DNA of 64,000 nt from Polyporus tsugae (taxonomy: Eukaryota; Basidiomycota; Agaricomycetes; Polyporales; Polyporaceae), in NCBI GenBank assembly GCA_024305745.1, contig JAHRBS010000010.1, forward strand, positions 503,501 through 567,500, written 5' to 3'. The first letter of the stretch is position 1. Each line of letters opens with the position of its first letter. Shown one piece after another: positions 45,299 through 56,528 of the stretch. The translations under genes and the position numbers were made by a program. The notes below the pieces were generated by a model, which had not been told where the DNA came from, did not search any database, and saw only the letters and a list, made by a program, of their open reading frames with translations.

Positions 45299-46055
45299 GT
45301 CTGGATCTGGCCTTCTGGGGCCGAACAAATGTCCGGATTCGCTCAGATCAGGCATCCAAATCTACAGAGCCCGTATTTTTACTGCACGGCATTCAAAACA
45401 CGCTGTGAACACATACGGAAGGCAATACGAAGCTGTACAGTACATGTAACTACCCAGGTGTGAATATGCGAGCTAGTACGGGGGTAGTCTCAATTGTCGA
45501 CCATATACCTGATATAGATGACAGTAGATCTATTAGTATATGAGTACGGGGGAGGTACGTCATTCCAAGTGGGGATCCAACAGGTCGGGGACTCGGGGTA
45601 AGTCCTGGTTGGTCCGCGCTTGGGTGGCCCGTGTCGTTGAAGAGTGACCGCGAAAGCACTCGGAGCTGGAAAGAACCAGTTTGGAGGGCTCATTTCCAGG
45701 CACAAAATACTTTATACAATCGGTTCCAGTCATGTGCCTGCCACAACACTGCCACAACGCGTTCGAAACCGGTAGCAGAGGCGCCCAGCACTCCCTCGCG
45801 TATCTCCCTTCCTCTCCGCCTGGCCACTCCCGGTGAAGCGCTCTCTCCATCCACTCATGCCAGAATCGATTGGCTGGCGTGTTTTCGAAATGTGCCTTGG
45901 AGTGCCTCGGCGATTTACCCTTAAGTGTTCGTGCAACATTATTAGCGCGATTGCGAGGATCGATATCACGGCAATATATTGTCGCCGCCTCGGTGCACCA
46001 AGTTCAGCGCGCCTCCACCTGATGACGATCTCGAACCTCGGATGCATCGGGGCCT

Positions 46056-46063
46056 TATAAAAG
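46056..46063 (+). promoter_or_regulatory. TATA box of peptidase copy 12
   Basis: TATAAAAG, 117 bp before the start at 46173; CAATATATTG lies upstream at 45972-45981. The promoter is intact although the gene is broken. Confidence 0.5.
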
Positions 46064-46172
46064 CTGAGAGACGACAACGGTTGCACCAGGGCTACACTCG
46101 AACCCAACTCGAACCACCCAGATTTTCCAGCACATTCGTTTAGACTCTCCCTTCCCTTCTTTTCGCCTCGCC

Positions 46173-47117
46173 ATGTTCGCTGCTGCTCTTCTCTGCCAGG
46201 TTATCCTCGCCACCGCGGCCTTCGCCATCCCCACCGCCAACGAGCGCCTTGCCCGCCGTGCCGCCCGTCGCGCAGCCGGCCTTATCCGCCAGTCGCTGTC
46301 GCAGCCCGTCGTGTCTGAGGTCAACGGGCTCGACAACGCCACGCAGCCCCCTGTCGCGTACAGTTTCAACTAGGCCGGTGCGTTCGTCTCTGAGAATACG
46401 AATACGGTACGTCGCCCCCCATTAGCCCCGATGATCCACAGTCGGCTGATCGGCCGTTGCGTTTTCATCACCGTTAGGCTACCTACAAGGAGGTTACTGG
46501 CACCTTCCTCCTCCCCACGCCCAAGGTCCCCTCCGGTGGCTCCGGCGCGTACCAGGCGGCTGCCTGGGTTGGCATTGACGGCCCCACCTGCGCCTACACC
46601 CTCTTCGAGGCCGGCATCGACTTCGCTGTCAACGGGAGCAGCGTCAGCTACCACGGTGAGTATCGTAAGCCCCCTCATTCCCTGTCTGCCCGCTGATCGC
46701 CCGCTCTGCACTTTAGCATGGTACAATTGGGACCCTAACGGTGCTGACTTCTCCGACATCGCCTTGAAGGCGGGCGACATCGTCACCGTCACCGTCGAGG
46801 CGACGTCGAGCACGAACGGCACGGCGTGGATCAAGAACCACACGACGGGCAAGCGCGTCTCACACAATTTCACCGGCCAGTCCGCGCTCTGCCAGTACGA
46901 CGCCGATTGGATTGTCCAGGAATTGGGGAACAGCTCCGTCACGCCGTTGGCCAACTTCACCAAAGTCGACTTCACCCACGCGACCGCACACACTCTGGCA
47001 GGCAAGACTGTCGGCCCCGCGAACGCGCAGCGGCTGGATATCGTCGTAAACAAGAGGCCCGTCACCCAGGTCACGACCGGTGCCGATTCTGTCACCGTCA
47101 TCTACACTGGCAAGTAA
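46173..47117 (+). pseudogene. G1 glutamic peptidase, copy 12 (nonsense), swapped pair
   Basis: Exons 46173-46406, 46478-46655, 46717-47117 with normal introns. Codon 67 is TAG (46371-46373) where all paralogues have the Trp of NWAG; otherwise the frame is open to the final stop. It is the inverted partner of copy 7 and shows the same reciprocal exchange: Glu at the Gln position (TLFEAGIDF) and Gln at the Glu position (ADWIVQEL). The exon 1 end has an extra repeat (ENTNT). A short secreted peptide of 66 aa is the most it could make. Confidence 0.9.
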
Positions 47118-47604
47118 GTAGCGGCTTCGGATGTTGTGTTATGCGTCTATGGGGGAACGGGAACGCCCGATTTTTGTTGGCCGCAAAAACATGGGTTGGA
47201 AATCAGAAGTGGCGATTGTTTTTGATTGTTTTATTTACTTGTATCGTTGTACTTAAATCACGTTTGGCCGAATACCCCGATGCCAGTGTTGTTTGCTCCT
47301 CATTCGCATGCCAGTCATCGATATCAGTCAGGCACAGGACCCCCTGCTGTTCACGCAAATGTATGATCCGATTTCCCAAAAATTGGCCTAATTTGTCCGA
47401 TGGATCAGGCCTGTTTCGAGGCCGCAACCGTCTGGATTTGACCACTAGGCCTCGGATTTTTCGTTCAAATTCGTCCGGACTCTGGATCTGGCCTTCTGCC
47501 AGTGGGGCCGAATTCGCTCACATAAGGCCTCCAGAGCCCGTATTTACCTTTAAAACACGCCGTGAACACATACGGAAGCCTTGTACGAGCCTTGGCTGGC
47601 GCAA

Positions 47605-47905
47605 GAGTGACGGTGTGACCAAGTTAACCAGGCTCGAGCGCATCGAGTCCGAGTCCGTGTCTTCTAAGTTCTGGGGCTGGTTGCTCGGCGCACACGAAAT
47701 CGCTTCGGGTTCTCCCTCTGACCCGTTCTATGTGCTGTGGGTATGGTTGATCCGATTAATGTGCCACAGTACTGCTGCTAGTAACGGCGTAGCGGCGACA
47801 TGGACTCCTCGCAATGAAGGCTGCGGAAGGCGGCCCGGTTGTTGGCGGCCCGGGAACCCCCCATTGAAAGCCGGCCCTGCGATGGGCTGACCAGCGCCAG
47901 TGGGC
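47605..47905. repeat. direct repeat, right of IR2 right arm
   Basis: Second copy of the 39,818-40,100 repeat, same orientation, just beyond the outer end of the right IR2 arm. Confidence 0.75.
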
Positions 47906-49250
47906 ACTCTCGCTACCCCCATGTCCCGGTGTCCTGCTTCAAGGGAATAGCGATCTGGTCTCGACCGACACTCAACCGAGCTTCCTCACCCTCGACCGCC
48001 AGGTCCGATTGCAGCAGGACGCGCACCAGAGAGCGACTGGGTGGGTTCTGCCGGACACGGACAAGTTACAGGTACGACCATGGTGAGTGGGGCGATCCAT
48101 GCACTCTTCAAATTCATCTCCTCCCCGAGTCCCCATGCCGTGTTGAGCGACTAGGATGTGTCTCGCTCCGTCTCCACAGCCTCGAAATCCGGGGCCTCCC
48201 TCTGCATGTTCCTTCTCGGATATCGATGAGGACCAGTACTGGCTGGCTGGCCGGCAGCGGATGGCGCTGATCCGGAGCCGGTGTCGCTGTTTTACAGGCC
48301 CCCTTGCAGACGGGCACGTCGGGTGTCGTTGGCGACGACGGCAATGTGTCGGGCCCAGACTGTGGCTGTATCTTCCGAGCCCTCGTCTCGCAGAACCCCA
48401 GCGACCGTCGGCGCGAGTCTGCGTTTCTCTATCCCTTGAGTGGAGTGGACGACAAACCCCAAGCATCGACGTGGATTGGCCGGGTGCGAAGTGTGAGGAA
48501 GACGGGGAAGAAGCTTCGGGAGGGTTTCGTGCACGCGCTGGGGAGGAGTTTGCAGGCCAATTCGCGGACTCTGTTTCCCATGTACCTGGTCTCTGTGGGG
48601 GTATACGCCTTCACTTTCCCTTGCTCGTCAAAATGGGGATGTTTCCGTTGGTGCTATGCAAACTACTTCCGTGTGAAGCGCGTGAGGTTGTTGCATCACT
48701 GGAAGAAACGGTGACATTTACATCTTGGGTGAGCTCCATAATGCTGTGGTCGAGTGATCGATTTGATTGAATGTGGTACTAGTACGTCTGCTCGGCCGAC
48801 ACCCGCTCAACAGCCCGAGCCGCCAAGTTTCTTCAGGATGCTTCATAAGATGCCCGGGCGGAAAGCGCTGGTCAAATCTCGTAGCCGTTCCGTATGTGTG
48901 GGCGGAACCACAATTCTTCGTCCTGTCCTCAAAACGCACGACTACACCCGTGGTATCCGAGCGTGGGAGCCAGACTGGGGCAATACTCTGTCAGGAAGTT
49001 CGGGCGCGGGGAGGCGAGGAGCGGAAGGTGAGTGCCTGCAAAGGACCATCGTTCGGAGTAACTGCGCCGACCCGTCTTGGAATCCGCTGAGCGAAACCAG
49101 AATGCGACTCCTTGTTATGGCTGCCCAAGAACGGATGCGTGGACTTTGACGAAAAAAACCTGTTCCACATAGGGATGGCATCGTATTGTGCAGACGGCCC
49201 AATCGAGCCCGGCTCTGTCGTATACGGTGGGTCCTCGGATATAAAAGGGC
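47906..49250. other. no recognised gene
   Basis: 47,925-48,090 is the dispersed block shared with 13.7 kb. Two overlapping plus-strand frames at 48,156-48,770 (204 and 136 codons) show no domain, signal or splice support. A TATA-like ATATAAAAGGG at 49,239 belongs to the next gene. Confidence 0.4.
49240..49247 (+). promoter_or_regulatory. TATA box of Kre9/Knh-like gene
   Basis: TATAAAAG, about 89 bp before the start codon at 49329. Confidence 0.5.
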
Positions 49251-49328
49251 CCCGTCGAGCGCACTTATCCCCCAGCCAACAACCTCATATCTTCACCATC
49301 CAACCAATACCTTCATCAGCTCTCCATT

Positions 49329-50282
49329 ATGTTCACCAAGACCACGCTTTTCCAGTTCGCCCTCGTCCCTCTCGCAGCGGCGACCGTCCTCTCCGACGTC
49401 GCGTCCGCTACCCCCGCTGCTCAGCTCCAGGTGCGCGGCGACGCCACGCCTCCGAGCGGTGGCAACTGGTCGAACAAGACAGAGTGCGAGTGCCCCTGGG
49501 ACAAGGACCACGTCCCCGAGATCACCAAGCCGTGCAAGGACACGGTGTGGCACGTCGGCGAGCGTCGGAAGGTCGTCTGGTACGTGTCCCGCGCCATGTT
49601 TGTCTCGGACTGAAGTGAGATTTGCTGACTCGTGACGCGCTTGCAGGGAGAAGAAGGGGGACGACTGGAAGCACGACGAGCCCAAGAAGCATAGCAATGA
49701 CTCCGACGGCAAGGACTGGAACGACGGCAAGGACGACAGTGGTAAAGACGGCAAGGATGGCAAGGACTCGGACTGGGACGATGGCAAGGACGGTAAGAGG
49801 CGTCCTTGCAAGTCTCGGCTATTGCTACGCAAGGGCGAAGCTCGGCCTTTCGGTAAGTCGCGTCTTCTCAGTCTAACCATGGACGAGAGGGGAGATTGAC
49901 CGACGTGACGCATCGTATAGTCATCCTTGCCGAGGACTTCGATGTGAAAGCTGGCTTTGTCGAGGTCGCCGTCCCGAACGTCATCAACGGGGAGGACTAC
50001 CGCGTTACTCGTAAGTCAGCTTTCGTCCTGCACGGTGGAAGATGCAGATTACTTACTGAACCGCCGCGGCGTATCACAGTGTCGGCGAGGGACGACAAGC
50101 CCGAGCTGGAAAGCTGTAGCGACAAGTTCAAGATTGTCAAAGATGACAAGCATAAGGATTGCGAGGAGGATTGTAAGGATGGCAAGGACGGCAAGGACGG
50201 CCAGCAGTGCTGCAAGGACAAGGATGACAAGGATGGCAAGGACGGAAAGGACGGAGAGGATGGCAAGGACGGTGATCACTAA
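49329..50282 (+). CDS. secreted Kre9/Knh1-like N-terminal domain protein
   Basis: Spliced as join(49329..49579,49647..49852,49921..50010,50080..50282), 249 aa. Signal peptide about 1-27. The Ig-like Kre9/Knh fold is visible in pieces: DTVWHVGERRKVVW, ILAEDFDVKAGFVEVAVPNV, EDYRVTLSARDD and SCSDKFKIV. Such domains occur in fungal cell-surface proteins tied to beta-1,6-glucan. Between the first two strands lies an inserted Lys/Asp/Gly-rich stretch (KDGKDGKDSD), and the C-terminus is a second one with Cys (CEEDCKDGKDG, then GQQCCKDKDD). No GPI signal is seen. Three introns of 67-69 nt. The homopolymeric KDG blocks are unusual for the family. Confidence 0.75.
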
Positions 50283-50704
50283 ACATCGTCGCCGTCCTGC
50301 ACCATTGGTTTGGATCCGGAGTCCGGACTTGTTCATGACCGTCTGTGACGCGTCCTGTTACGTTCTCCTCTGACTTGTGCCTCCCACGAGTAGTCGACTC
50401 TTAAGGTAGTGATGACAAGGCTCCCTCGACGCAGATCTCTGCATCATTACCCCGACTTCCCATTCGCCGTCTGTTTCTGTCGAACGGAGACATCGAACCC
50501 CGTGTCCAAGGTCGACGTCTTCCACAAGTCTATAGCGATACTGGCTTGATTGCTACCGTTGTGGATACATGTTTGCGACTCAATACATAATGCAAATATT
50601 ACAACATCTGAACTGTATGGAAACATTATATCAGAACGCGAACTCGTGCGTGAATACTTATCGAAGTAATGAAGGGCCCTGCGGCCATAATGAGTCTTAC
50701 CATC

Positions 50705-51640
50705 CGGCCAGCTCCCGCATGCTCAAGATCCACTCACCAATCTCGTCCTCAGCATTGCTGGCGACCTGGTCGAGCTCTTCCTGATCTTTCCACTTAGTCG
50801 CCGCTCCGCCACCGATATTCTCGGCTGTGCGAAGGAGGTCAGCTAGTGCACAAACTAGGGCTCACCGAGGCTCTGTGGACCACGTACCCATCTCTTTCTC
50901 GTGCTTCTGTCGCTTCCACTCACGCTCAACAAGTTCCAAGAAGACAATCTGCTTGATCGTGACGTGGCCGATAACGAAGAGCAGCTGGCTGAGCTCAAAG
51001 ACGTCACCGGTGTCCTTATCCTCTTCGGCTTGCGTTTGTATACTGGGGCCGGCGTGGTCCTCATCCCGATCTATCGCGTCTGGGTCCTTCTGTTATGGCG
51101 ACGGTTTGTTGGGCTTATGGCCGAAGACCCGGCGCGTAAGGTTCTTGATGAGACTGCCGCAGAGAACGTCGGGGCGGCGCTTGCCGAGAGCGTACACCCG
51201 GGTGTTGACGGCCTACTCAGCCATGAGGAACCACTTCTTGGACCTGCACGGACGCCCAAGTGCGTCCTGGAGCTTCCGGAAGAGTGCATTCTCCCTGTCC
51301 AGCCGAGGGTCTTGTCGAGAAGCGAGCCTAAGCATCGAACCGTGAACAAAACAAACAACAACGGCGAGATGACGAGGGGAGTCCCCACCTTTGACTTTCT
51401 TTGCACTGCCGTTGAGTCGTTGCAGAGCGACGCAGGTGTACCGAGCCAGCGTCGAATCGATCTCCGATCCTACGTGAGAGGGCCAACAGAGGGGGCGAAA
51501 CTTGAGCTCACCTTGCCACGTTCTCCAAGTCCGACCTTCACCAATGTCTCAACGCGATCGGCTACGGCCTGCCGCTTGGCAAGGGCGAGCATTCCCAAGA
51601 CGATTACTGTGCCTCTTCGTTGAGGCCTAGGCAACGGTCG
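50705..51640 (-). pseudogene. condensin subunit 1 (CND1) internal fragment
   Basis: Minus-strand pieces match condensin subunit 1 in order: GTVIVLGMLALAKRQAVADR, LARYTCVALQRLNGSAKKVK, RLDRENALFRKLQDALG, KKWFLMAE, LSQLLFVIGHVTIKQIVFLE and DQEELDQVASNAEDEIGE. GT...AG introns still separate some blocks. Two in-frame stops interrupt it: TAG at 51213-51215 (after MAE, a Gln position) and TAA at 51093-51095. No N- or C-terminal part is present, so about a quarter of the gene was copied here. A complete CND1 must exist elsewhere because it is essential. Confidence 0.78.
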
Positions 51641-51719
51641 GAACCTAGATAGTAAGAAGCCAGGATTGGAGACTCCTGGAGTCCCATACTCACTGTAAGC
51701 CATCCATAGCTTCGATACG

Positions 51720-53283
51720 ACTTATCAGGGATGCCCCCCCCCCTCCCTCCACCGCGGCATGTATTGACGGATCATCTCCTCACACGGGGTGCATCCCAGT
51801 GAGATGCCGCTGGTCGCGACATGTTCATGGAATCACTTGCATGGCAGGGTGCTCGAGCGCGCTTCGCTCTTTGTGCCGCATGCCACAACGGACTCCACGA
51901 GTATTCCACGAACATGTCACGACTAGTGACTTGCAGGTCCCGGCTTGAGGCCAAGCCGCACATAACGACATGCGGAATGCTGGGGTGCACGCGGTGTACT
52001 TAATTACAATGCGAATCGATCGACACTAGTAGCTCGGCTAAGGTCGCGTTGTGAGTGCAGCCGTTGGGGTTCAGACTCCGCAGAGGGCAACGTCTCTCTT
52101 TTCACTCTCCGCTGACGTGTCCCGCTCGAGTCTATGAGACATCCTGCGTGCGTGGGGGATGTCAAATGATCAACGAGGCCGTTTCTGGCTGGGTTTCTTC
52201 TGTCCAGTGTCCTCGGATCCGTCCGTGCCTGCTGCGTACACAGCTTCGTTAGGCTTCGTTGCGGCAGATTCACATCCACGGATCGACCTCTTCTTTCCCA
52301 TGGTGTCTTTACTGTAAGGTGAGAATATAGCCCATTCCCCGCTTTTGTAAGGCTATTTCCCAAACATTCCTCTTACAAATAGGAGCTCTCATCCTTGAGA
52401 GAACGACAACCTCCTTCGGAAAATCTAATCGGGGCGGCGGACTGACGTCTGTCCAGCCAGCAATTAGTCTCCGTAGCCGACCATATCCTGGTATGGATGA
52501 CAGTCGATCTATTCCTATATGGCCAACAATGCCCAGCAACAGGACATACGATCGCGAGGCGTCCGTGATGGGTGTGCCACAAGATGCAACCCCTCATCCA
52601 GGGTTTCAAAGCAACTGTTCGAACTAAAGAAACTCCTCGTCGGTAATATTTGTGTTCACATTTATGGCGCAATCGCGCCATACTCGATATTGGAAACTTG
52701 TACATCTAAGTACTAAGAGTGTAGACAAACACCCGCGGGTCGTCCACAGAGAACAACCCTCAGTTGCATCACCTCCCAAAGCTCAAACTACGGCTTCGGA
52801 CTGACTCCGGCTCTGTGTCTTAGCTGTCAGGGCCTCGGCCCTCGGCCAACGCGGATGCTTCTCTCTTTTTGTGAGTGTCGATCTGTGTCGATCTGTGTCG
52901 ATCGATTGATGGCTGGGATGCATGCGTTTGAGAGTTGGTAACTGAACAGCAGGCATCACGGCCACTCCACACCCCGTTTTGATCTAGCCACTCTAAGGTG
53001 AGCCCTGTCTTTGGATGTACGATAACGCCATGCCAGCCTCCAGGTGTCCAATCGAAAATTTCCGCACGTCTTGGGTATTAAAGGCCAGTATGATCCACTT
53101 GAGATCTCCAGCTCGTCTCCACTTCCCCGCGGGCCATCTACCTTCCTTTTCTTCAAACCCCCTTCAGCTGGTAAGTTCCAACGATATGCCCCATCGTCAG
53201 CTTGCCACCGTCATGCTAACCTACCTCCTCTAGCTGTGCGGCTTTTCATTACGAAACTTTCTTTCAATCACCAACTCGACATC
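51720..53283. other. intergenic, no recognised gene
   Basis: No frame has family features. A block at 52,470-52,535 (GACCATATCCTGGTATGGATGACAG type) resembles flank sequence near 22.63 and 45.51 kb, so a scrap of the duplicated unit reaches here. The last 200 bases include a possible 5' leader with its own intron for the next gene. Confidence 0.4.
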
Positions 53284-54298
53284 ATGCCGTCTTTCCAGCA
53301 CCTCCTCGTTCTCTCCGTTCTCGCTCTTTCCCTTTCCGTCCAGTCCGCCCCCGTCAAGACTGTTGAAACCCGGGGCCTCCGTCATGTACGCCGCACCACC
53401 TTCCCCCTGCGCTGTCCCGTCCTTACTGATTGTTTGCAAATTCTAGGTAAGCCGCTTCGCCGAGCCCGCCATCGTGCCCTTCGACGACGTCGAGGCCCGC
53501 GAGTTCGACGACGACGAGGACGACACCCTCGAGGCCCGCGAAACCAAGCACCACCAAGCGCACCGCAAGGAGGAGAAGAAGGGCCACGGCAAGGGCAAGG
53601 GCAAGCGTTCGCTCGAGTCCGACGACGAGGACGACACCCTCGAGGCCCGCGAGACCAAGCACCACCAGGCCCACCGCAAGGAGGAGAAGAAGGGTCATGG
53701 CAAGGGCAAGGGCAAGCGTTCGTCCGAGTCCGACGACGAGGACGATACCCTCGAGGCCCGCGAGACCAAGCACCACCAGGCGCATCGCAAGGAGGAGAAG
53801 AAGGGCCACGGCAAGGGCAAGGGCAAGCGTTCGTCCGAGTCCGACGACGAGGACGATACCCTCGAGGCCCGCGAGACCAAGCACCACCAGGCCCACCGCA
53901 AGGAGGAGAAGAAGGGCCACGGCAAGGGCAAGGGCAAGCGTTCGTCCGAGTCCGACGACGAGGACGATACCCTCGAGGCCCGCGAGACCAAGCACCACCA
54001 GGCCCACCGCAAGGAGGAGAAGAAGGGTCATGGCAAGGGCAAGGGCAAGCGTTCGTCCGAGTCCGACGACGAGGACGATACCCTCGAGGCCCGCGAGACC
54101 AAGCACCACCAGGCCCACCGCAAGGAGGAGAAGAAGGGCCACGGCAAGGGCAAGGGCAAGCGTTCGTCCGAGTCCGACGACGAGGACGACACCCTCGAGG
54201 CCCGCGAAACCAAGCACCACCAAGCGCACCGCAAGGAGGAGAAGAAGGGTCACGGCAAGGGCAAGGGCAAGCGTTCGCTCGCCGACATCGATGAGTAG
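53284..54298 (+). CDS. Kex2-processed repeat precursor (KEP-type secreted protein)
   Basis: Spliced as join(53284..53385,53447..54298), 317 aa. Residues 1-21 are a signal peptide (LLVLSVLALSLSVQS), followed by a short leader. Then come seven near-identical units of 37 aa, each ending in Lys-Arg (GHGKGKGKR), and a short tail (SLADIDE). Each unit starts with an acidic part (SSESDDEDDTLEARE) and ends with a His/Lys part (TKHHQAHRKEEKKGHG). Kexin cutting after each KR would release about seven copies of one peptide, as in fungal KEX2-processed repeat proteins. No Tyr-containing core is present, so a ustiloxin-type RiPP is unlikely. The 61-nt intron at the leader is in phase 0. Confidence 0.82.
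53504..54276 (+). repeat. seven 111-bp tandem repeats
   Basis: Units end at the AAGCGT codons near 53,604, 53,715, 53,826, 53,937, 54,048, 54,159 and 54,270. Units 1 and 7 share silent variants (GAAACC, CAAGCGCAC) not found in the central units, which points to homogenisation of the middle. Confidence 0.9.
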
Positions 54299-56528
54299 GC
54301 CGTCAATCGCCCCGCCTCCATCGTCTCCCTATTCCTCTCCCCATTCCTCTCCCTTCGTCACCTCCCCGTTCCCTCATCCACCAGCTCTCCGTGCAAGACA
54401 TCGCTTTGGGTTAGAGCACATACCGTTTGTACATACCGTCGTCCTGAGCATGCCGTACCCTTATATCTTGTCATTGTATCGCGTACAATGACATCTCACC
54501 GCGGCATTGTTGGCATTATACTACAGTTTCGTCCCGGTATACTGTCCCGCGCGCGTGTATGATGCCTTCGACTGGATCCCCTCTCAGTCTGCCAGGCCAC
54601 TCCGTCTTCTCGCGCATCGCCATACCTGCCATATCGCACGTGCACTGAGGTTTGTACCCGTCCGCGAAGGCGCGCCTCCTGAACTTGAGCTGCGAAACTT
54701 GAAGCTTGAGTGTTTACTCTACCCACTGCTGGTCACCCTCCGTTCCCCTTCATCGTTATGCTCCCCAGACTCAACAGCTCGCATCTGGCGAATATACTCC
54801 GAGGAATGGTATGGGTCTATTAATGGCGAAGATATAGCAACAGCACTCCGGGGAGTAGAAGACAACGGTAAAGACATCGGTGGATGTCGATCGTGATTCA
54901 CACCGGAGCATCCGGATCCCTCCTGCGGTCCATCGCTCACTGCCTGATGTGCTTTACAGTGCTGAGTGGTATTATACATTTGTCCTTTCTCTACTGACGC
55001 ACTGGGAAGTTATCTAGGTCTCCTGCGCTCGTCGTCTGCTCCTAGTATACGTACACGAATTTCGAGAAGGTGTTTGCCACGGCAGTGAGGAGATAACCAT
55101 CATGTTTAAAGTTCAAGTTCAAGTCGTACATGATACTACGTGCACAAATAGATACAAACTCGGTGGCACCGGCGCTCTTGTAGTACGCTGCCACCCGCAC
55201 CAGTACCACACAGATCCTGGTCTCCACACTCATTCTTCCGCACCGCGTCCACCTCGCGCCAGCCCACCCAGCCCTTTCCAACTATCTCACACATCGCGTT
55301 CGCACGCATCCGTGAAGGCGCCTTCCCATCGGCAACGCGATCCCAACGCTGACCCGTGTCTTGCCTCGTCCGACCATGGCATATTACCGTCCATCATCTC
55401 TCGCAACCTATTCGCCCTACCCTAGCCACCCAGCTGCGTATCACTTGGTCCTTAGACCTTTAAGCTAGAGTCCGGGGCTAGTTGAACATATCGCGCGCCG
55501 CAGACAAGAAATCGGCCGGGTTCGTCCTCGCAAGTATCGCAGGCGTTGCAATGGAAATAAATGGTCAGTTTCCCCTCTTTGTCTCGTCTCCTCCCTTAAA
55601 CCGCCGTACCCTTCTCTTTGCCGATAACCCATGCATATTATCCTGTTCCTCACCGTATGTCGACGTGGTCCCTCCAATCTCGCCTTCCGACCCTCTGCCG
55701 CTACACGCCCCGAACGGTATTTATTCGTGATTGCACGCATATATATACCTGCGCTCGCCAGCCATTCGTTACCATCAATGTTTGAATGCAGCCGTCACAC
55801 TCAGGACGTGCATCTCGGGTGGTGAGTCTGCGTTATCCATGCCCTCTCATCCCGTTTGCCTGGCCCCCTGCCCCCTTGCTTGTCGCATCACCTGCGTTCA
55901 TTCCTTGATATGCTTTTCTGCAATCCCCATGCTACCTCACCATCTCCATGTGCGCATACACCCGTTCAGAACCTTCCCCGGTGAAGGTAGAATGGATGCT
56001 TGCGGCTCGCCTACTGGTCCTTTGACTTATGTCCACATCTACTGCATGGTCGGTGTTCGTTCCATGTCATTCCATTGGGATCTCATGCTCTCCAAGTTTG
56101 CTCCCTGGCACCGGAGCTCCTTGGAGTTGTAGACCAAAGGCGTCGAGTAGCGGGCTTATCGTGGCGATTCTCGGTTTTGCTCTGAAAGCTAGCGAGCGAC
56201 TGTTGTGTCCTCATACAGGACACCTCATGTCACTTTCCGTTACCATCGCCGTGCACCTGCTTAGCGCAACGCTGGATCCTTTGGCGCATACACTCCGCAT
56301 CCGCCTGTTTCTGGACACCGTTGCTCCAGAAAGCCGGGACTTGGGGTTGCGACTTCCCGTCTGCGTTATATGGGAACTGATACACCGGTGGCCATTTGTT
56401 GAATGTTCGCATTTCTTAGAACCGTTACACACTCTACATGGTTTCTCGTCGCGTCAGGCACCCCCCACTGACATTGCCCTCTCGCACCACAGAGAACCGT
56501 CCACGGGGTTCATCGTGAGCATCACAAG
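54299..56528. other. intergenic, no recognised gene
   Basis: About 2.2 kb with only short or unstructured frames. The stretch 56.0-56.5 kb may belong to a decayed gene together with the WD40 remnant that follows, but the frame changes often. Confidence 0.35.

Larger units (their letters stand above)
40100..47540. repeat. IR2 right arm
   Basis: Inverse copy of about 20,640-27,120, enlarged by the 0.9 kb element at 44,399-45,298. It carries peptidase copies 11 and 12, the triple 0.3 kb array (about 40,830-41,570) and the 136-codon hypothetical frame. Confidence 0.88.

Noticed and set aside
52373..52705. 110-codon minus-strand frame
   Set aside because: Part of it is flank sequence shared with the peptidase units (near 22.6 and 45.5 kb), so it is repeat debris.
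53504..54276. CRISPR-like array
   Set aside because: The regular repeats are contiguous coding units without unique spacers, in a eukaryotic gene.
53423..54294. Long antisense (276 aa) and alternative-frame (416 aa) readings over the tandem repeats
   Set aside because: The 111-bp unit is divisible by three and GC-rich, so several frames stay open automatically. Only one frame has a signal peptide, KR sites and an intron that fits.
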